Shown: positions 1 through 7,828, numbered from the stretch's first letter. The stretch is 62,580 nt of DNA from a virus (IMGVR_UViG_3300025759_000093:1-62580); one strand, 5' to 3'. A program made the numbers and translations. Notes: generated from the sequence alone by a model not told the origin.

Positions 1-1706
1 TAGAAGATAAAGAAATAAATGGGTTCTTAATCGATAAGTTTAATCAGCACGGCTTGGACGTAGGTAAAACGCAGGGGACTTGTCCCCTGTGTTCATCTAC
101 ACGTAAACCTGAAAACCAAAAGAAAAAATGTGCTAGCTACGACTGGGAACGAGGTATAGGTACATGTCACAATTGTGATACACCTTTTCAGTTGCATACA
201 TTTAAACGTAAAGGTAAAGCTGAACGTGATTATGTTGTACCTGAACAAACAACCGTTGGTCAACTTGGTAATAAAGTTGTAGACTGGTTTAAAGATAGAG
301 GTATATCTGAACAAACATTAAAGCAATTAAAAGTTGGTGTTGGTAAAGAGTTTATGCCTCAAACTGGTAAGCAAGAAAATACAATACAATTTAATTATTT
401 AGTTGGTGGTAACTTAACTAATATTAAATACAGAGATGGACGTAAGAACTTTAAGCTATATAAAGGAGCTGAAAAAGTATTTTACAATATTGATAGTATT
501 GTAGGTCACGATGATTGTGTTATAGTTGAAGGTGAAATGGATGTGTTAGCTTTACATGAAGCTGGTATTACAAATGCTATATCAGTTCCAAACGGCGCTA
601 CACTTAATACAAACAATTTAGATTATTTAGATAACTGTATTGATTACTTTGAAGATAAGAAAAAGATAATCATAGCAGTTGATAATGATCCACCTGGTGT
701 TGCATTGCAGCAAGAGCTAATACGTAGGCTAGGTGCTGAGGTTTGTTTTATATCTACATTTGATGACTGCAAAGATGCTAATGAGTATCTATTAAAGCAC
801 GGATCTAAAGAGCTAATGTCACGCATAAAGCAAGCTCATCCAGTACCTCTTGAAAACGTTACAACGTTTAGAGATATTGAAGATGAAGTTACAGACTTTG
901 TACGTAATGGTTTTAAACGTGGCTTTACAGTTGGTTTACATAACTTTGATAAAATATTTAGTACATATACTAAACAATTTATTACAGTAACAGGTATACC
1001 TAGTTCAGGTAAGTCAGATTTTGTAGATCAAATGTGTGTAGGTTATAACAAAGAGTATGGCTGGAAAACTGCATTTGCATCTCCTGAAAATGCTCCTACA
1101 TATTTACACGCGCATAAGTTAATGCGTAAGGTATGGGGCGATATGCCAAATAAGGGCGATATAGGAGGTTCTAAATGGAATCAGGTTGCACAACACGTAA
1201 ATGATAATTTCTTTTTCATAGACATGGAAAGATACACATTAGAATCAGTGTTACGTAAAGGTGCAGAGCTTGTTAAGCGAAAAGGTATTAAATGCCTTGT
1301 GATTGATCCATATAATAAAGTAAGAGATGTTGATTGTCAAACAGAGGACGTCAACAAATATACTATGGAATACTTAACTAAAATAGAAACGTTTGCTAAA
1401 AAGTATGACGTGTTAGTATTCATAGTGGCACATCCTACCAAAATGTATAAGACACAAGATGGTAAGATTGAAGAGCCAACAATGTATAATATTAAAGGTG
1501 GTGGTGAATGGTACGATGCTAGTTATCATGGTTTATTAGTACACCGTGATTACGAAGCTAAAACAACTAAAGTTAAAGTTCTTAAATGTAAGTTTCAAAA
1601 CTTAGGCGAGAACGGAGCTGAAGCCCATTTTACTTGGGAACCTAGATCAGGTTGTTTTGTACCGCATGAAATGCCAGACCTTGAAGAACAAATGCCTTGG
1701 GACTAA
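1..1706 (+). CDS. primase-helicase, T7 gp4-like (5' partial)
   Basis: Bifunctional replication protein that would unwind DNA at the fork and prime the lagging strand. The reading frame is open to the window edge (codons in phase from base 3), so the N terminus is cut; a TTG at 54 is only the first in-frame start-like codon. Visible in order (numbered from 54): zinc-finger cysteine pairs CPLC (about 10-13) and CHNC (about 38-41); a TOPRIM domain with IVEGEMD (about 155) and AVDNDPPG (about 206); a DnaB-type helicase domain with Walker A GIPSSGKS (about 313), Walker B LVIDPYN (about 414) and a VAHPTK segment (about 458). This is the T7 gp4/Twinkle arrangement. It heads the plus-strand replication cluster and overlaps the next gene slightly. 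Confidence 0.93.
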   Translation, partial: EDKEINGFLIDKFNQHGLDVGKTQGTCPLCSSTRKPENQKKKCASYDWERGIGTCHNCDTPFQLHTFKRKGKAERDYVVPEQTTVGQLGNKVVDWFKDRGISEQTLKQLKVGVGKEFMPQTGKQENTIQFNYLVGGNLTNIKYRDGRKNFKLYKGAEKVFYNIDSIVGHDDCVIVEGEMDVLALHEAGITNAISVPNGATLNTNNLDYLDNCIDYFEDKKKIIIAVDNDPPGVALQQELIRRLGAEVCFISTFDDCKDANEYLLKHGSKELMSRIKQAHPVPLENVTTFRDIEDEVTDFVRNGFKRGFTVGLHNFDKIFSTYTKQFITVTGIPSSGKSDFVDQMCVGYNKEYGWKTAFASPENAPTYLHAHKLMRKVWGDMPNKGDIGGSKWNQVAQHVNDNFFFIDMERYTLESVLRKGAELVKRKGIKCLVIDPYNKVRDVDCQTEDVNKYTMEYLTKIETFAKKYDVLVFIVAHPTKMYKTQDGKIEEPTMYNIKGGGEWYDASYHGLLVHRDYEAKTTKVKVLKCKFQNLGENGAEAHFTWEPRSGCFVPHEMPDLEEQMPWD

Positions 1707-1960
1707 AAAGATTTTATGCTGACGATATTAAATGGACAGCTGAAGATAAAGAAGCGTACAGATGGTGTGTTAATCACGGAATTAAAATAGGTGTATTAGC
1801 TAATCAACCTGGTTACGACGTTGGATCTTGGAAAGTTCGTATCGTAGCAAACAATAAAGAAATGATTAGCCCAGGAGACTATAATAGAGCAGAGATATAT
1901 CCTAAAATATTTGAGCTATATCGGCACTATTACAATTTAAATACGAAACCAAATGGATAA
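1697..1960 (+). CDS. small hypothetical protein
   Basis: Unrecognised 87-residue protein. It probably starts at a TTG (1697) overlapping the end of the primase-helicase; no in-frame ATG exists before the middle of the gene. The sequence is soluble, with several Trp and Tyr residues and a WCVNHGI segment. Its last codons and stop lie inside the first copy of the repeated promoter-like motif (1933-1967), so coding and regulatory information overlap here. No function can be assigned; the operon position suggests a replication accessory role at most. Confidence 0.6.
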   Translation: MGLKRFYADDIKWTAEDKEAYRWCVNHGIKIGVLANQPGYDVGSWKVRIVANNKEMISPGDYNRAEIYPKIFELYRHYYNLNTKPNG

Positions 1961-1967
1961 TATAATT
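1933..1967 (+). promoter_or_regulatory. promoter-like composite motif, copy 1
   Basis: CAATTTAAATACGA, eight bases, then GGATAATAT, with an ATG exactly six bases after GATAAT. It matches seven copies in the right-hand early region in both sequence and spacing. Read as sigma-70-type geometry, ACAATT would be the -35, the spacer is 17 bases and GATAAT is the -10, so transcription would start at or next to the ATG of the following gene. Confidence 0.6.
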
Positions 1968-2228
1968 ATGAAAAAAACAACATTAATATTAGTAGTAATG
2001 TTTTCATTGCTATCTTTTACATCAGACCACGTTAGAGTTAATCCTATACAATACGATATGAGATTAAATTTTATACAAGAAAGATCAAGAATGCTTGAAG
2101 AAATGTTTGAAAAACAATACGAAGAAGGTACACTAACTAGTGATTATGCTTTTTTCTATGTGAAAATGGTACAAAGTTTAGACAGCTGTGCTGCTGATTT
2201 AAAACATTTTAAAGTTTTATTTAAGTGA
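1968..2228 (+). CDS. small exported protein
   Basis: An 86-residue protein beginning with a typical signal peptide: MKKTT, then a hydrophobic core rich in Leu, Val and Ser, ending near residue 20. An upstream in-frame ATG at 1953 falls within the promoter-like motif and would put five extra polar residues before the signal peptide, so ATG 1968 is chosen. The mature part is charged and helical, with one Cys near the C terminus. It is likely periplasmic or surface located. The function is unknown; small exported early phage proteins sometimes alter the host envelope, but nothing here proves that. Confidence 0.68.
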   Translation: MKKTTLILVVMFSLLSFTSDHVRVNPIQYDMRLNFIQERSRMLEEMFEKQYEEGTLTSDYAFFYVKMVQSLDSCAADLKHFKVLFK

Positions 2229-2911
2229 GAGAGTTAACATTTAAAAACGCTAGTGAAGCTTTTGATTTTTACTACGGAACAATACCTTATCAAGGCGTAG
2301 ACTTTGCAAGTACTAGAGCTATGTTTAATCAAGGCTTCATTATTGAAAAGCCATGGGAACGTATGATAGAAAATGAAAATCGTGGGTTCAACATGGAATA
2401 TGCCGAAGCTGAATGGCAGTGGTATTTATCTGGTGATCCTAACGTTGATAAGCTAGGTGAAATATATGGTAAAGTTCCTCAAATATGGGAGCGTATGGCA
2501 GATGCTGACGGTGAAGTTAATTCTAATTATGGTTGGCAATGGGAGAGAGATTATCAGCTAGATAAAATTGTTGCACAATTAAAAGATAATCCTGACACAA
2601 GGCAAGCTGCAATATCTATTTATGATGGTAAAGAAATAAATAAATATAAACATGATACGCCTTGCACTTATGCTGTACAGTTTACAGTTTTAAAAGGTAG
2701 ATTAAATATGTGTGTCGTGATGCGATCTAATGATCTGTGGTATGGCTTTTGTAATGATCAATACTGTTTCAGTAAATTACAAGAACTAGTATCAGAAAGA
2801 ACAAAATATAAAATGGGTACATACTATCATTTTGCACATAATCTACATATTTATAATGATAAATTACCTGAACAAAATACGTTAACATCAAGAGCTAGAA
2901 CATATGGATAA
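2225..2911 (+). CDS. thymidylate synthase-fold enzyme, probable dCMP hydroxymethylase
   Basis: Member of the ThyA/dCMP hydroxymethylase family, which transfers a one-carbon unit from methylenetetrahydrofolate to C5 of a pyrimidine nucleotide. Visible are catalytic Cys147 in DTPC, the phosphate-binding RSND (167-170) and the His208/Tyr210 pair in LHIY. The segment after RSND aligns without gaps to E. coli ThyA, and the residue matching ThyA Asn177, which reads the uracil edge, is Asp178 here. That Asn-to-Asp change is the known marker of cytosine-specific enzymes such as T4 gp42. The 228-residue length is near gp42 (246) and shorter than ThyA (264). The start is GTG 2225, overlapping the previous stop. 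Substrate choice is inferred. Confidence 0.8.
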   Translation: MRELTFKNASEAFDFYYGTIPYQGVDFASTRAMFNQGFIIEKPWERMIENENRGFNMEYAEAEWQWYLSGDPNVDKLGEIYGKVPQIWERMADADGEVNSNYGWQWERDYQLDKIVAQLKDNPDTRQAAISIYDGKEINKYKHDTPCTYAVQFTVLKGRLNMCVVMRSNDLWYGFCNDQYCFSKLQELVSERTKYKMGTYYHFAHNLHIYNDKLPEQNTLTSRARTYG

Positions 2912-3764
2912 AATTAATTATTATTTATACCATATACCGGGTAAAAAAATAGGTGTTACACGTGATCTTATATCTAGGGTTGTTGACCAGCAAGGCTACA
3001 GCTTAGACGAAATAGAAGTTCTAGATCAAAGTACAGATATTAATTATATATCTGACCGCGAATTAGAACTTCAACAGTCTTACGGCTACAGAGTTGACAG
3101 ACAAAAATATAAAGATCTATACATTAATAAAATAAAATCTAATATAATGCACATAAACGCGACAGAGCAGACCTCCACGTTCCCTTGTCCAGAATCTAAA
3201 CTTAAAGGTAGATTAATGGATCACATGGGTAAGACGTGGGAAACAACACATGGTACATTTGAAATAAACATGGATACTATTCAATGGATATTAAATAATG
3301 TAACAACATCTCAATACACAATGGAGAGATGTTATATATATAATAAAGCATTTGCTAAATATTTTCAAATAAAACCTCAAGGGCAGAAAGATGCTTATCA
3401 AGCATATTTCGATACTCTAACTAGTAGAGCAAACAGAAATGGTAATTGGAGATATGACAACGATGATAGCGAAAGGTTTCAAAAAATAAGAGACTGGGCA
3501 GGTGAAAGAGGCTTGTATACTAAAGGCGATACTAAAACTCAGTTCTGTAAGTTAATGGAAGAAGCTGGTGAATTAGGTAGAGCTGTATTAAAAGATGATA
3601 AAGCAGAGTTTGTAGATGCTATTGGCGATATGGTAGTTGTATTAACTAATATGGCTCATCTTGGTGGTACAACAATTGAAAAGTGTATAGATACAGCATA
3701 CAAAGTTATTTCTAAAAGAACTGGTAAAATGGTTAACGGAACATTTGTTAAAGATGAAAAGTAA
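2904..3764 (+). CDS. MazG-type NTP pyrophosphohydrolase with extra N-terminal domain
   Basis: The C-terminal third (about residues 208-275) is an all-alpha nucleotide pyrophosphohydrolase of the MazG type: metal-binding EE at 219-220, E223, and E235xxD238. Such enzymes hydrolyse (d)NTPs to monophosphates. Residues 1-70 resemble a degenerate GIY-YIG-like module (YYLYHIPGKKIGVT, then RV, QQGY and a GY segment), and residues 85-170 are an unrecognised linker domain. It lies between the thymidylate-synthase-like gene and a second pyrophosphatase-like gene, with overlaps on both sides, fitting a nucleotide-pool operon. The MazG call is firm; the N-terminal call is tentative. Confidence 0.82.
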   Translation: MDKINYYLYHIPGKKIGVTRDLISRVVDQQGYSLDEIEVLDQSTDINYISDRELELQQSYGYRVDRQKYKDLYINKIKSNIMHINATEQTSTFPCPESKLKGRLMDHMGKTWETTHGTFEINMDTIQWILNNVTTSQYTMERCYIYNKAFAKYFQIKPQGQKDAYQAYFDTLTSRANRNGNWRYDNDDSERFQKIRDWAGERGLYTKGDTKTQFCKLMEEAGELGRAVLKDDKAEFVDAIGDMVVVLTNMAHLGGTTIEKCIDTAYKVISKRTGKMVNGTFVKDEK

Positions 3765-4137
3765 AACTATTTTATTTAGAGATCCTGTTGTAGAAAGAGT
3801 CTGCGATAAGTTTGTTAAACGTTCAGATGTTGGTTATGCTAAGTACGGTAGAACATTACATGATGAAAGAACTGGCGGACATAAAAATCTAGCTGGTTAT
3901 TTAAATGATGTTCAAGAAGAATTAATGGATGCTATACTTTATATTCAAGCAGCTAAAGAAGAACTTAATGATAGTTCAGTTAATGAAGCTATAGCTGAAG
4001 TTAACAAAGCGTCATTTAGACCACCACACCCTTCACACGCTTCATCAGCGCAGCTAGACTGGGACGACGAAAATATACTAGGTGTTAATTCACCTTTACC
4101 AGGTGAAGAAGAAGAAGATGCGATCTCGCCGGTATAA
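3754..4137 (+). CDS. small all-alpha nucleotide pyrophosphohydrolase-like protein
   Basis: A 127-residue protein whose middle carries a helix of the form LNDVQEELMDAILYIQ. It resembles the short all-alpha NTP pyrophosphohydrolase-like proteins common in phages, with EE and D residues in the metal-binding helix. The front half has RSDVGYAKYG, also typical of that group. The C-terminal 40 residues are acidic, Pro/Ser rich and probably disordered. Start ATG 3754 overlaps the MazG gene by 11 bases and is preferred over an upstream TTG at 3745. Nucleotide-pool cleaning is the likely role. Confidence 0.65.
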   Translation: MKSKTILFRDPVVERVCDKFVKRSDVGYAKYGRTLHDERTGGHKNLAGYLNDVQEELMDAILYIQAAKEELNDSSVNEAIAEVNKASFRPPHPSHASSAQLDWDDENILGVNSPLPGEEEEDAISPV

Positions 4138-4567
4138 GAAACCAGGTCCTGTTAGATCTAAAAAGGTCAAGCATGATGGCATTACGTTTCAATCAGGTCT
4201 AGAAAAATATATGTACATAGCTTTAAAAAAAGCTAAGATAAAGGCTAAATATGAGGGACAAACTTACGAGCTTGTCCCTTCTTTTAACTTTAAAAATTCA
4301 TGTTATGAAAGACAAGCGAACTCTAAAGGGGAGTTCAAAGATAGAAGCGATAAGAAAATACGCGGAATACGTTATACGCCTGATTTTATTGGAGATAAGT
4401 TCATCATTGAATGTAAGGGTAGACCTAATGAGTCTTTCCCATTACGTTGGAAATTATTTAAAAAATACATTGCGTATAAAATGCCGGAGTATTCGTTATA
4501 TAAACCTCAAAATCAAAAGGAATGCGACGAAACCGTGAGCTTAATTCTTGGGAAAGAAAAGAATTAG
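4118..4567 (+). CDS. DUF1064-type endonuclease, Holliday-junction resolvase-like
   Basis: A 149-residue protein of the phage DUF1064/endonuclease I-like group of the PD-(D/E)XK superfamily. Signature elements are FQSGLEKYMY near the N terminus (the Glu before the core) and YTPDFIG followed about eight residues later by IECKG, giving the D...ExK catalytic set. A very basic N terminus (RSRRYKKPGPVRSKK) fits DNA binding. It would cut branched or junction DNA during replication, recombination or packaging. ATG 4118 is chosen because the upstream alternative at 4082 lies far inside the previous gene; a GAAGAAGAAG run precedes it. Confidence 0.8.
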   Translation: MRSRRYKKPGPVRSKKVKHDGITFQSGLEKYMYIALKKAKIKAKYEGQTYELVPSFNFKNSCYERQANSKGEFKDRSDKKIRGIRYTPDFIGDKFIIECKGRPNESFPLRWKLFKKYIAYKMPEYSLYKPQNQKECDETVSLILGKEKN

Positions 4568-4716
4568 CAAGAAGAAAATATGCTGAGCGTCAATTACAGA
4601 AGTTTATAGACTGGAGTATTGAAGCTAAAGGTTATTTAAAATATAAAGACTTAATTAAATATTCAGAAAAGTATGGCGAAGCTAACACTATTACCGTATC
4701 GAGAGAAAACCCGTAG
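4522..4716 (+). CDS. small basic hypothetical protein
   Basis: Unrecognised 64-residue protein, rich in Arg, Lys, Glu and Tyr, predicted mainly helical (ERKELARRKYAERQL). It overlaps the end of the endonuclease gene and the start of the next small gene, as usual in this tightly packed operon. Its coding probability rests on the overlapping chain of starts and stops. It has no cysteines or membrane segment, and no function can be proposed. Confidence 0.55.
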   Translation: MRRNRELNSWERKELARRKYAERQLQKFIDWSIEAKGYLKYKDLIKYSEKYGEANTITVSRENP

Positions 4717-4807
4717 AAAAAGACCGGGTGTTCATGCTAAAAGTAAGACGTCTAACTCTAAAGGCAGCGTCAACTATAAGAAAAAATACATAGGACAAGG
4801 AAGATGA
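4673..4807 (+). CDS. 44-residue basic protein of a marine-phage family
   Basis: A short open frame from ATG 4673 to TGA 4807, overlapping the previous gene by 44 bases and the next start by an ATGA. The product is very basic, with KRPGVHAKSKTSNSKGS and ending YKKKYIGQGR. From memory this KRPGxHAK...SK...NYKK...GQG layout recurs in small proteins of marine phages, which supports real coding, but the family has no known function. Its charge suggests nucleic-acid or ribosome contact. Confidence 0.62.
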   Translation: MAKLTLLPYREKTRRKRPGVHAKSKTSNSKGSVNYKKKYIGQGR

Positions 4808-5019
4808 AAGAAAAAACTTTAATTGAAATAAAAAATAAAGTTCAATCACTTACAAACGTTGTACAACACTTGTATACAGAGGTTGAATACTTAAGAACAG
4901 TATCTTTTGGTACGTTAGAAACAATGAAGCATATGTCTGAATATGATAGTGCTTTGGGTAAAGTAAAAAATAAAGTAAAAGAAACAAACAATGGAGATAA
5001 GCAACAAGATACTAAGTGA
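4804..5019 (+). CDS. small coiled-coil-like protein
   Basis: A 71-residue hydrophilic protein, predicted helical with heptad-like leucines and valines between residues 5 and 40. It starts in an ATGA overlap with the preceding gene and overlaps the ribonucleotide reductase start by 29 bases, so translation is probably coupled to the reductase. There is no recognisable domain. Position is the only hint that it might serve nucleotide metabolism. Confidence 0.58.
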   Translation: MKEKTLIEIKNKVQSLTNVVQHLYTEVEYLRTVSFGTLETMKHMSEYDSALGKVKNKVKETNNGDKQQDTK

Positions 5020-6853
5020 TATAACCGTTTACATGAAGTATGCTAAGTATATTCCCGAGTTAAATAGAAGAGAAACATGGGATGAGTTAGTTACTAGAAA
5101 CAAAAACATGCATATCAAAAAATACCCTGATCTTGCTGACTCTATTGAAGAAGCTTATAAGTTAGTATATGAAAAGAAAGTTTTACCGTCTATGCGATCG
5201 CTACAGTTCGGAGGTAAGCCTATTGAGATCTCGCCTAATCGAGTTTATAATTGTGCTTATCTACCTATTGATAGCATTGAGTCTTTTAATGAAATAATGT
5301 TTTTATTACTTGGTGGCACTGGAGTAGGATACTCTGTACAAAACCATCATGTTAGTAAACTGCCTTCAGTTAATCAACCATATAGTAAAAGAACTAGAAG
5401 ACATTTAATCGGCGACAGTATTGAAGGCTGGGCTGATGCAGTTAAGGTTTTAATTAAGTCTTATATGGGTCCTAAGAGATCATCTAAGATAACATTTGAT
5501 TATTCTGATATAAGACCAAAGGGAGCTCAATTAGTTACATCTGGAGGCAAAGCTCCAGGTCCACAGCCTTTGAAAGAATGTCTAGTAAAAGTAGCAGGAA
5601 TTTTAAATGATGTAGAAGACGGAGATAAATTAACTACATTACAAGCTCATGATATTGTTTGTCATATAGCTGACGCTGTATTAGCAGGCGGTATACGTAG
5701 AGCAGCTTTAATTAGTTTGTTTTCAGCAGATGACGAGGCAATGATAGGTTGTAAGTCTGGACACTGGTGGGAAGAAGCACCTCAACGAGGCAGAGCAAAC
5801 AACTCAGCTGTGCTTATGAGACATAAAATAAGTAAACAATTTTTTATGGATTTATGGAAACGTGTTGAGCTATCAGGAGCAGGTGAACCAGGTATTTATT
5901 TTAATAATGATAAAGACTGGGGAACAAACCCATGTTGTGAAATAGCTTTACGGCCATACCAGTTCTGTAATTTATGTGAGGTAAATGCTAGTGATATAGT
6001 AGATCAAAATGATTTTAACAAAAGATGTCAAGTAGCTTCTTTTATAGGTACACTCCAAGCAGGCTACACTGACTTTCATTATTTAAGAGACATATGGAAA
6101 GATACGACAGAGAAGGACGCCCTTATAGGTGTATCAATGACAGGGATAGGCTCTGCCGCTGTGCTGCAGTTGGATATGACGGACGCTGCAGATATAGTAG
6201 TAAAGCAAAACAGAAGACTAGCTAAGCTAATTGGTATTAAACCAGCTGCAAGATGTACAACCGTAAAGCCTGCTGGGACGACATCTCTGGCATTAGGAAC
6301 TTCATCCGGTATTCATGCATGGCATAATGATTATTATGTACGTAGAGTTAGAGTTGGTAAAAACGAAAGTATGTATAAATATTTAATTGAAAACCATCCT
6401 GACTTAATTGAAGATGAATACTTTAGACCTCATGATACTGCTGTTATTAGTATACCTCAAAAAGCTCCGGCTAATGCTATACTAAGAACTGAGTCACCAT
6501 TTGATTTACTTGAACGTATAAAGAAAGTAGCAACTGAGTGGGTTAAACCAGGTCATAAACGTGGTAGCAATACCCATAACGTTTCAGCTACTGTTAGTTT
6601 AAAAGCAGATGAGTGGGATAAAGCAGGTGAGTGGATGTGGGATAATAGAGATTATTATAACGGACTATCTGTATTACCATATGATGGTGGGACATATACT
6701 CAAGCTCCATTTGAAGATATAGATAAATCTAAATACGAAACTATGATGAAGAGTTTAACTGATGTTAATCTTACAGATATAGTAGAAGTTGAAGATGAAA
6801 CTGATCTAGCTGGCGAATTAGCTTGTGCAGGAGGCGCGTGTGAGATAGTATGA
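4991..6853 (+). CDS. nrdJ: ribonucleotide reductase, class II (adenosylcobalamin-dependent), monomeric type
   Basis: Converts ribonucleotides to deoxyribonucleotides using a radical made from adenosylcobalamin, independent of oxygen and with no second subunit. Visible are NCAYLP (about 87-92) holding one active-site Cys, NPCCEIAL (about 313-320) with the thiyl-radical Cys, KPAGTTSLALG in the barrel, and a C-terminal CAGGAC (Cys612 and Cys617) matching the CxxxxC relay pair of Lactobacillus-type enzymes. The 620-residue length is shorter than the roughly 740 of that enzyme, so the allosteric N-terminal part is reduced. No NrdB-like gene lies nearby. It is the largest gene of the nucleotide operon. 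Confidence 0.9.
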   Translation: MEISNKILSDITVYMKYAKYIPELNRRETWDELVTRNKNMHIKKYPDLADSIEEAYKLVYEKKVLPSMRSLQFGGKPIEISPNRVYNCAYLPIDSIESFNEIMFLLLGGTGVGYSVQNHHVSKLPSVNQPYSKRTRRHLIGDSIEGWADAVKVLIKSYMGPKRSSKITFDYSDIRPKGAQLVTSGGKAPGPQPLKECLVKVAGILNDVEDGDKLTTLQAHDIVCHIADAVLAGGIRRAALISLFSADDEAMIGCKSGHWWEEAPQRGRANNSAVLMRHKISKQFFMDLWKRVELSGAGEPGIYFNNDKDWGTNPCCEIALRPYQFCNLCEVNASDIVDQNDFNKRCQVASFIGTLQAGYTDFHYLRDIWKDTTEKDALIGVSMTGIGSAAVLQLDMTDAADIVVKQNRRLAKLIGIKPAARCTTVKPAGTTSLALGTSSGIHAWHNDYYVRRVRVGKNESMYKYLIENHPDLIEDEYFRPHDTAVISIPQKAPANAILRTESPFDLLERIKKVATEWVKPGHKRGSNTHNVSATVSLKADEWDKAGEWMWDNRDYYNGLSVLPYDGGTYTQAPFEDIDKSKYETMMKSLTDVNLTDIVEVEDETDLAGELACAGGACEIV

Positions 6854-7005
6854 AAAAGTTAATGATAATAGGAGGTATAGGTATGATCACAATGGCTGGC
6901 ACTAATATGATATGGCATAAGCAAAAACCAAAGTTTGGGCCAAATGAATTAGCAATAGCGGTTGGTGCTGTCACACTATCAGTCGGAGTTACTATAAGAT
7001 TTTGA
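6850..7005 (+). CDS. small membrane protein
   Basis: A 51-residue open frame starting in an ATGA overlap with the reductase stop. It has two hydrophobic stretches: residues 3-20 (MIIGGIGMITMAG type) and 33-49 (ELAIAVGAVTLSVGVTI), joined by a polar KQKPKFGPN loop, so it could be a two-pass hairpin membrane protein. Overlapping starts and stops on both sides support expression. The function is unknown. Confidence 0.6.
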   Translation: MKKLMIIGGIGMITMAGTNMIWHKQKPKFGPNELAIAVGAVTLSVGVTIRF

Positions 7006-7187
7006 AAAGCTCCTGGTTAAATGCCTACAATTTAATGATAGGCAAAACAACTTACGATGAGTTGTCTAAAAACAAAGTATTCTACTTGCCGGTAAATCAT
7101 GAAGATCCAGAAGTATTATTAAGATACTTTGAAGGTGAAGAAGAATATGAAAAATGTCAAACAATAAAACAAATAAAAGATGTGTGA
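7002..7187 (+). CDS. small acidic phage protein
   Basis: A 61-residue protein, probably starting at TTG 7002 overlapping the previous stop; an internal ATG at 7035 is the alternative. It contains YNLMIGKTTYDEL and ends with an acidic helix (EGEEEYEKCQTI). This resembles short conserved proteins near nucleotide genes of marine phages, whose function is not known to me. It overlaps the tiny Cys-rich frame that follows. Confidence 0.55.
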   Translation: MKSSWLNAYNLMIGKTTYDELSKNKVFYLPVNHEDPEVLLRYFEGEEEYEKCQTIKQIKDV

Positions 7188-7218
7188 ATATTGTAATGGC
7201 TACTGCGGTGGCTGCTAA
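7180..7218 (+). CDS. candidate 12-residue Cys-rich peptide
   Basis: A minimal open frame, ATG 7180 to TAA 7218, encoding MCEYCNGYCGGC with four Cys among twelve residues. It overlaps the previous gene by eight bases and ends just before the operon terminator at 7225, so it would be the last translated item of this transcript. Regular Cys spacing could bind a metal or form disulfides. Frames this short arise by chance, so this stays tentative. Confidence 0.35.
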   Translation: MCEYCNGYCGGC

Positions 7219-7224
7219 ATAATA

Positions 7225-7249
7225 AAAGGGGATCATTACGATCCCCTTT
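7225..7249. terminator. bidirectional rho-independent terminator
   Basis: Perfect 10-bp inverted repeat AAAGGGGATC / GATCCCCTTT with a 5-base loop (ATTAC). On the minus strand it is followed by a T-rich tract (TTTTATTATTT); on the plus strand the stem itself ends in TTT. It lies exactly where the plus-strand replication operon meets the end of the minus-strand late operon, so it can stop both. A second, weaker nested inverted repeat (GGAAC/GTTCC around TGGG/CCCA) lies at about 7260-7297. Confidence 0.85.
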
Positions 7250-7296
7250 CTTGGTTACAGGAACTTTTGGGTATGGTGCCCAGTTTTATCGTGTTC

Positions 7297-7827
7297 CTAT
7301 GATACATTACTACTAGAGCTTCTGCGCTTTCCCATGCCAACTTTCTTTTTTGCTTTAGTTACTTTTTGCTTCTCACCTTTGCTCATTTCACTCCAAGACT
7401 TAGGTGATTCACCACTAACTCTTTTAGATGGTCTACACACTTTAGTATTCTTGTTCTTTTCAGATCCACAAACATTTCCCTTTTCATCTTTCCACTCTTC
7501 TTTAAACCAACGTTTTAAGTTTGAACCTTCTTTAGTTTTGCGAACAGCAGACAATGGTGATCTCGATGTACTGTACATAGCCATAGCTTTACTCTTATCA
7601 TTGTCTCCCATTTTCATAGCCATTTTTCTAGCTCTCTCCATCTTAGCTGCATACTTAGGTCTCTTCTTGTTAAAGTTTTTCTGTTGCACAAATGCGCCAT
7701 TTATTTTCTGCATATTGCCTTTTCTTGTTTTATAAACCCACTTAGCTAATTCTTCAGCATTTAGATCTTTAAACTTACCGTCTGCATCAGGAGCGTCTGA
7801 GTCGTGCCATTTTAGTTTCTTCGCCAT
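7297..7827 (-). CDS. DUF5872-type basic protein
   Basis: A 176-residue basic protein. The central part (about 100-155) has the DUF5872 look: SNLKRWFKEEW, then G-CG, CRPSKRVS, ESPKSW and EMS segments, found in proteins of marine phages and large algal viruses. The N-terminal 60 residues are charged, and the tail is Lys/Ser rich (KKKVGMGKRRSSSSNVS). It is the last gene of the minus-strand late operon and ends just before the terminator. The family's function is unknown; high charge and late position suggest a DNA-associated virion component (inference). Confidence 0.75.
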   Translation of the reverse strand: MAKKLKWHDSDAPDADGKFKDLNAEELAKWVYKTRKGNMQKINGAFVQQKNFNKKRPKYAAKMERARKMAMKMGDNDKSKAMAMYSTSRSPLSAVRKTKEGSNLKRWFKEEWKDEKGNVCGSEKNKNTKVCRPSKRVSGESPKSWSEMSKGEKQKVTKAKKKVGMGKRRSSSSNVS

Positions 7828-7828
7828 A

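Noticed and set aside
2890-2920. ATATGGATAAAATT before the MazG gene
   Set aside because: Only a partial match to the -10-like part; no upstream box, and the spacing is wrong.
7334-7735. Long plus-strand open frames opposite minus-strand genes (also at 45460, 52248 and 38261)
   Set aside because: They are antisense shadows with unnatural composition (Ser/Leu/Phe-rich) opposite well-supported genes.
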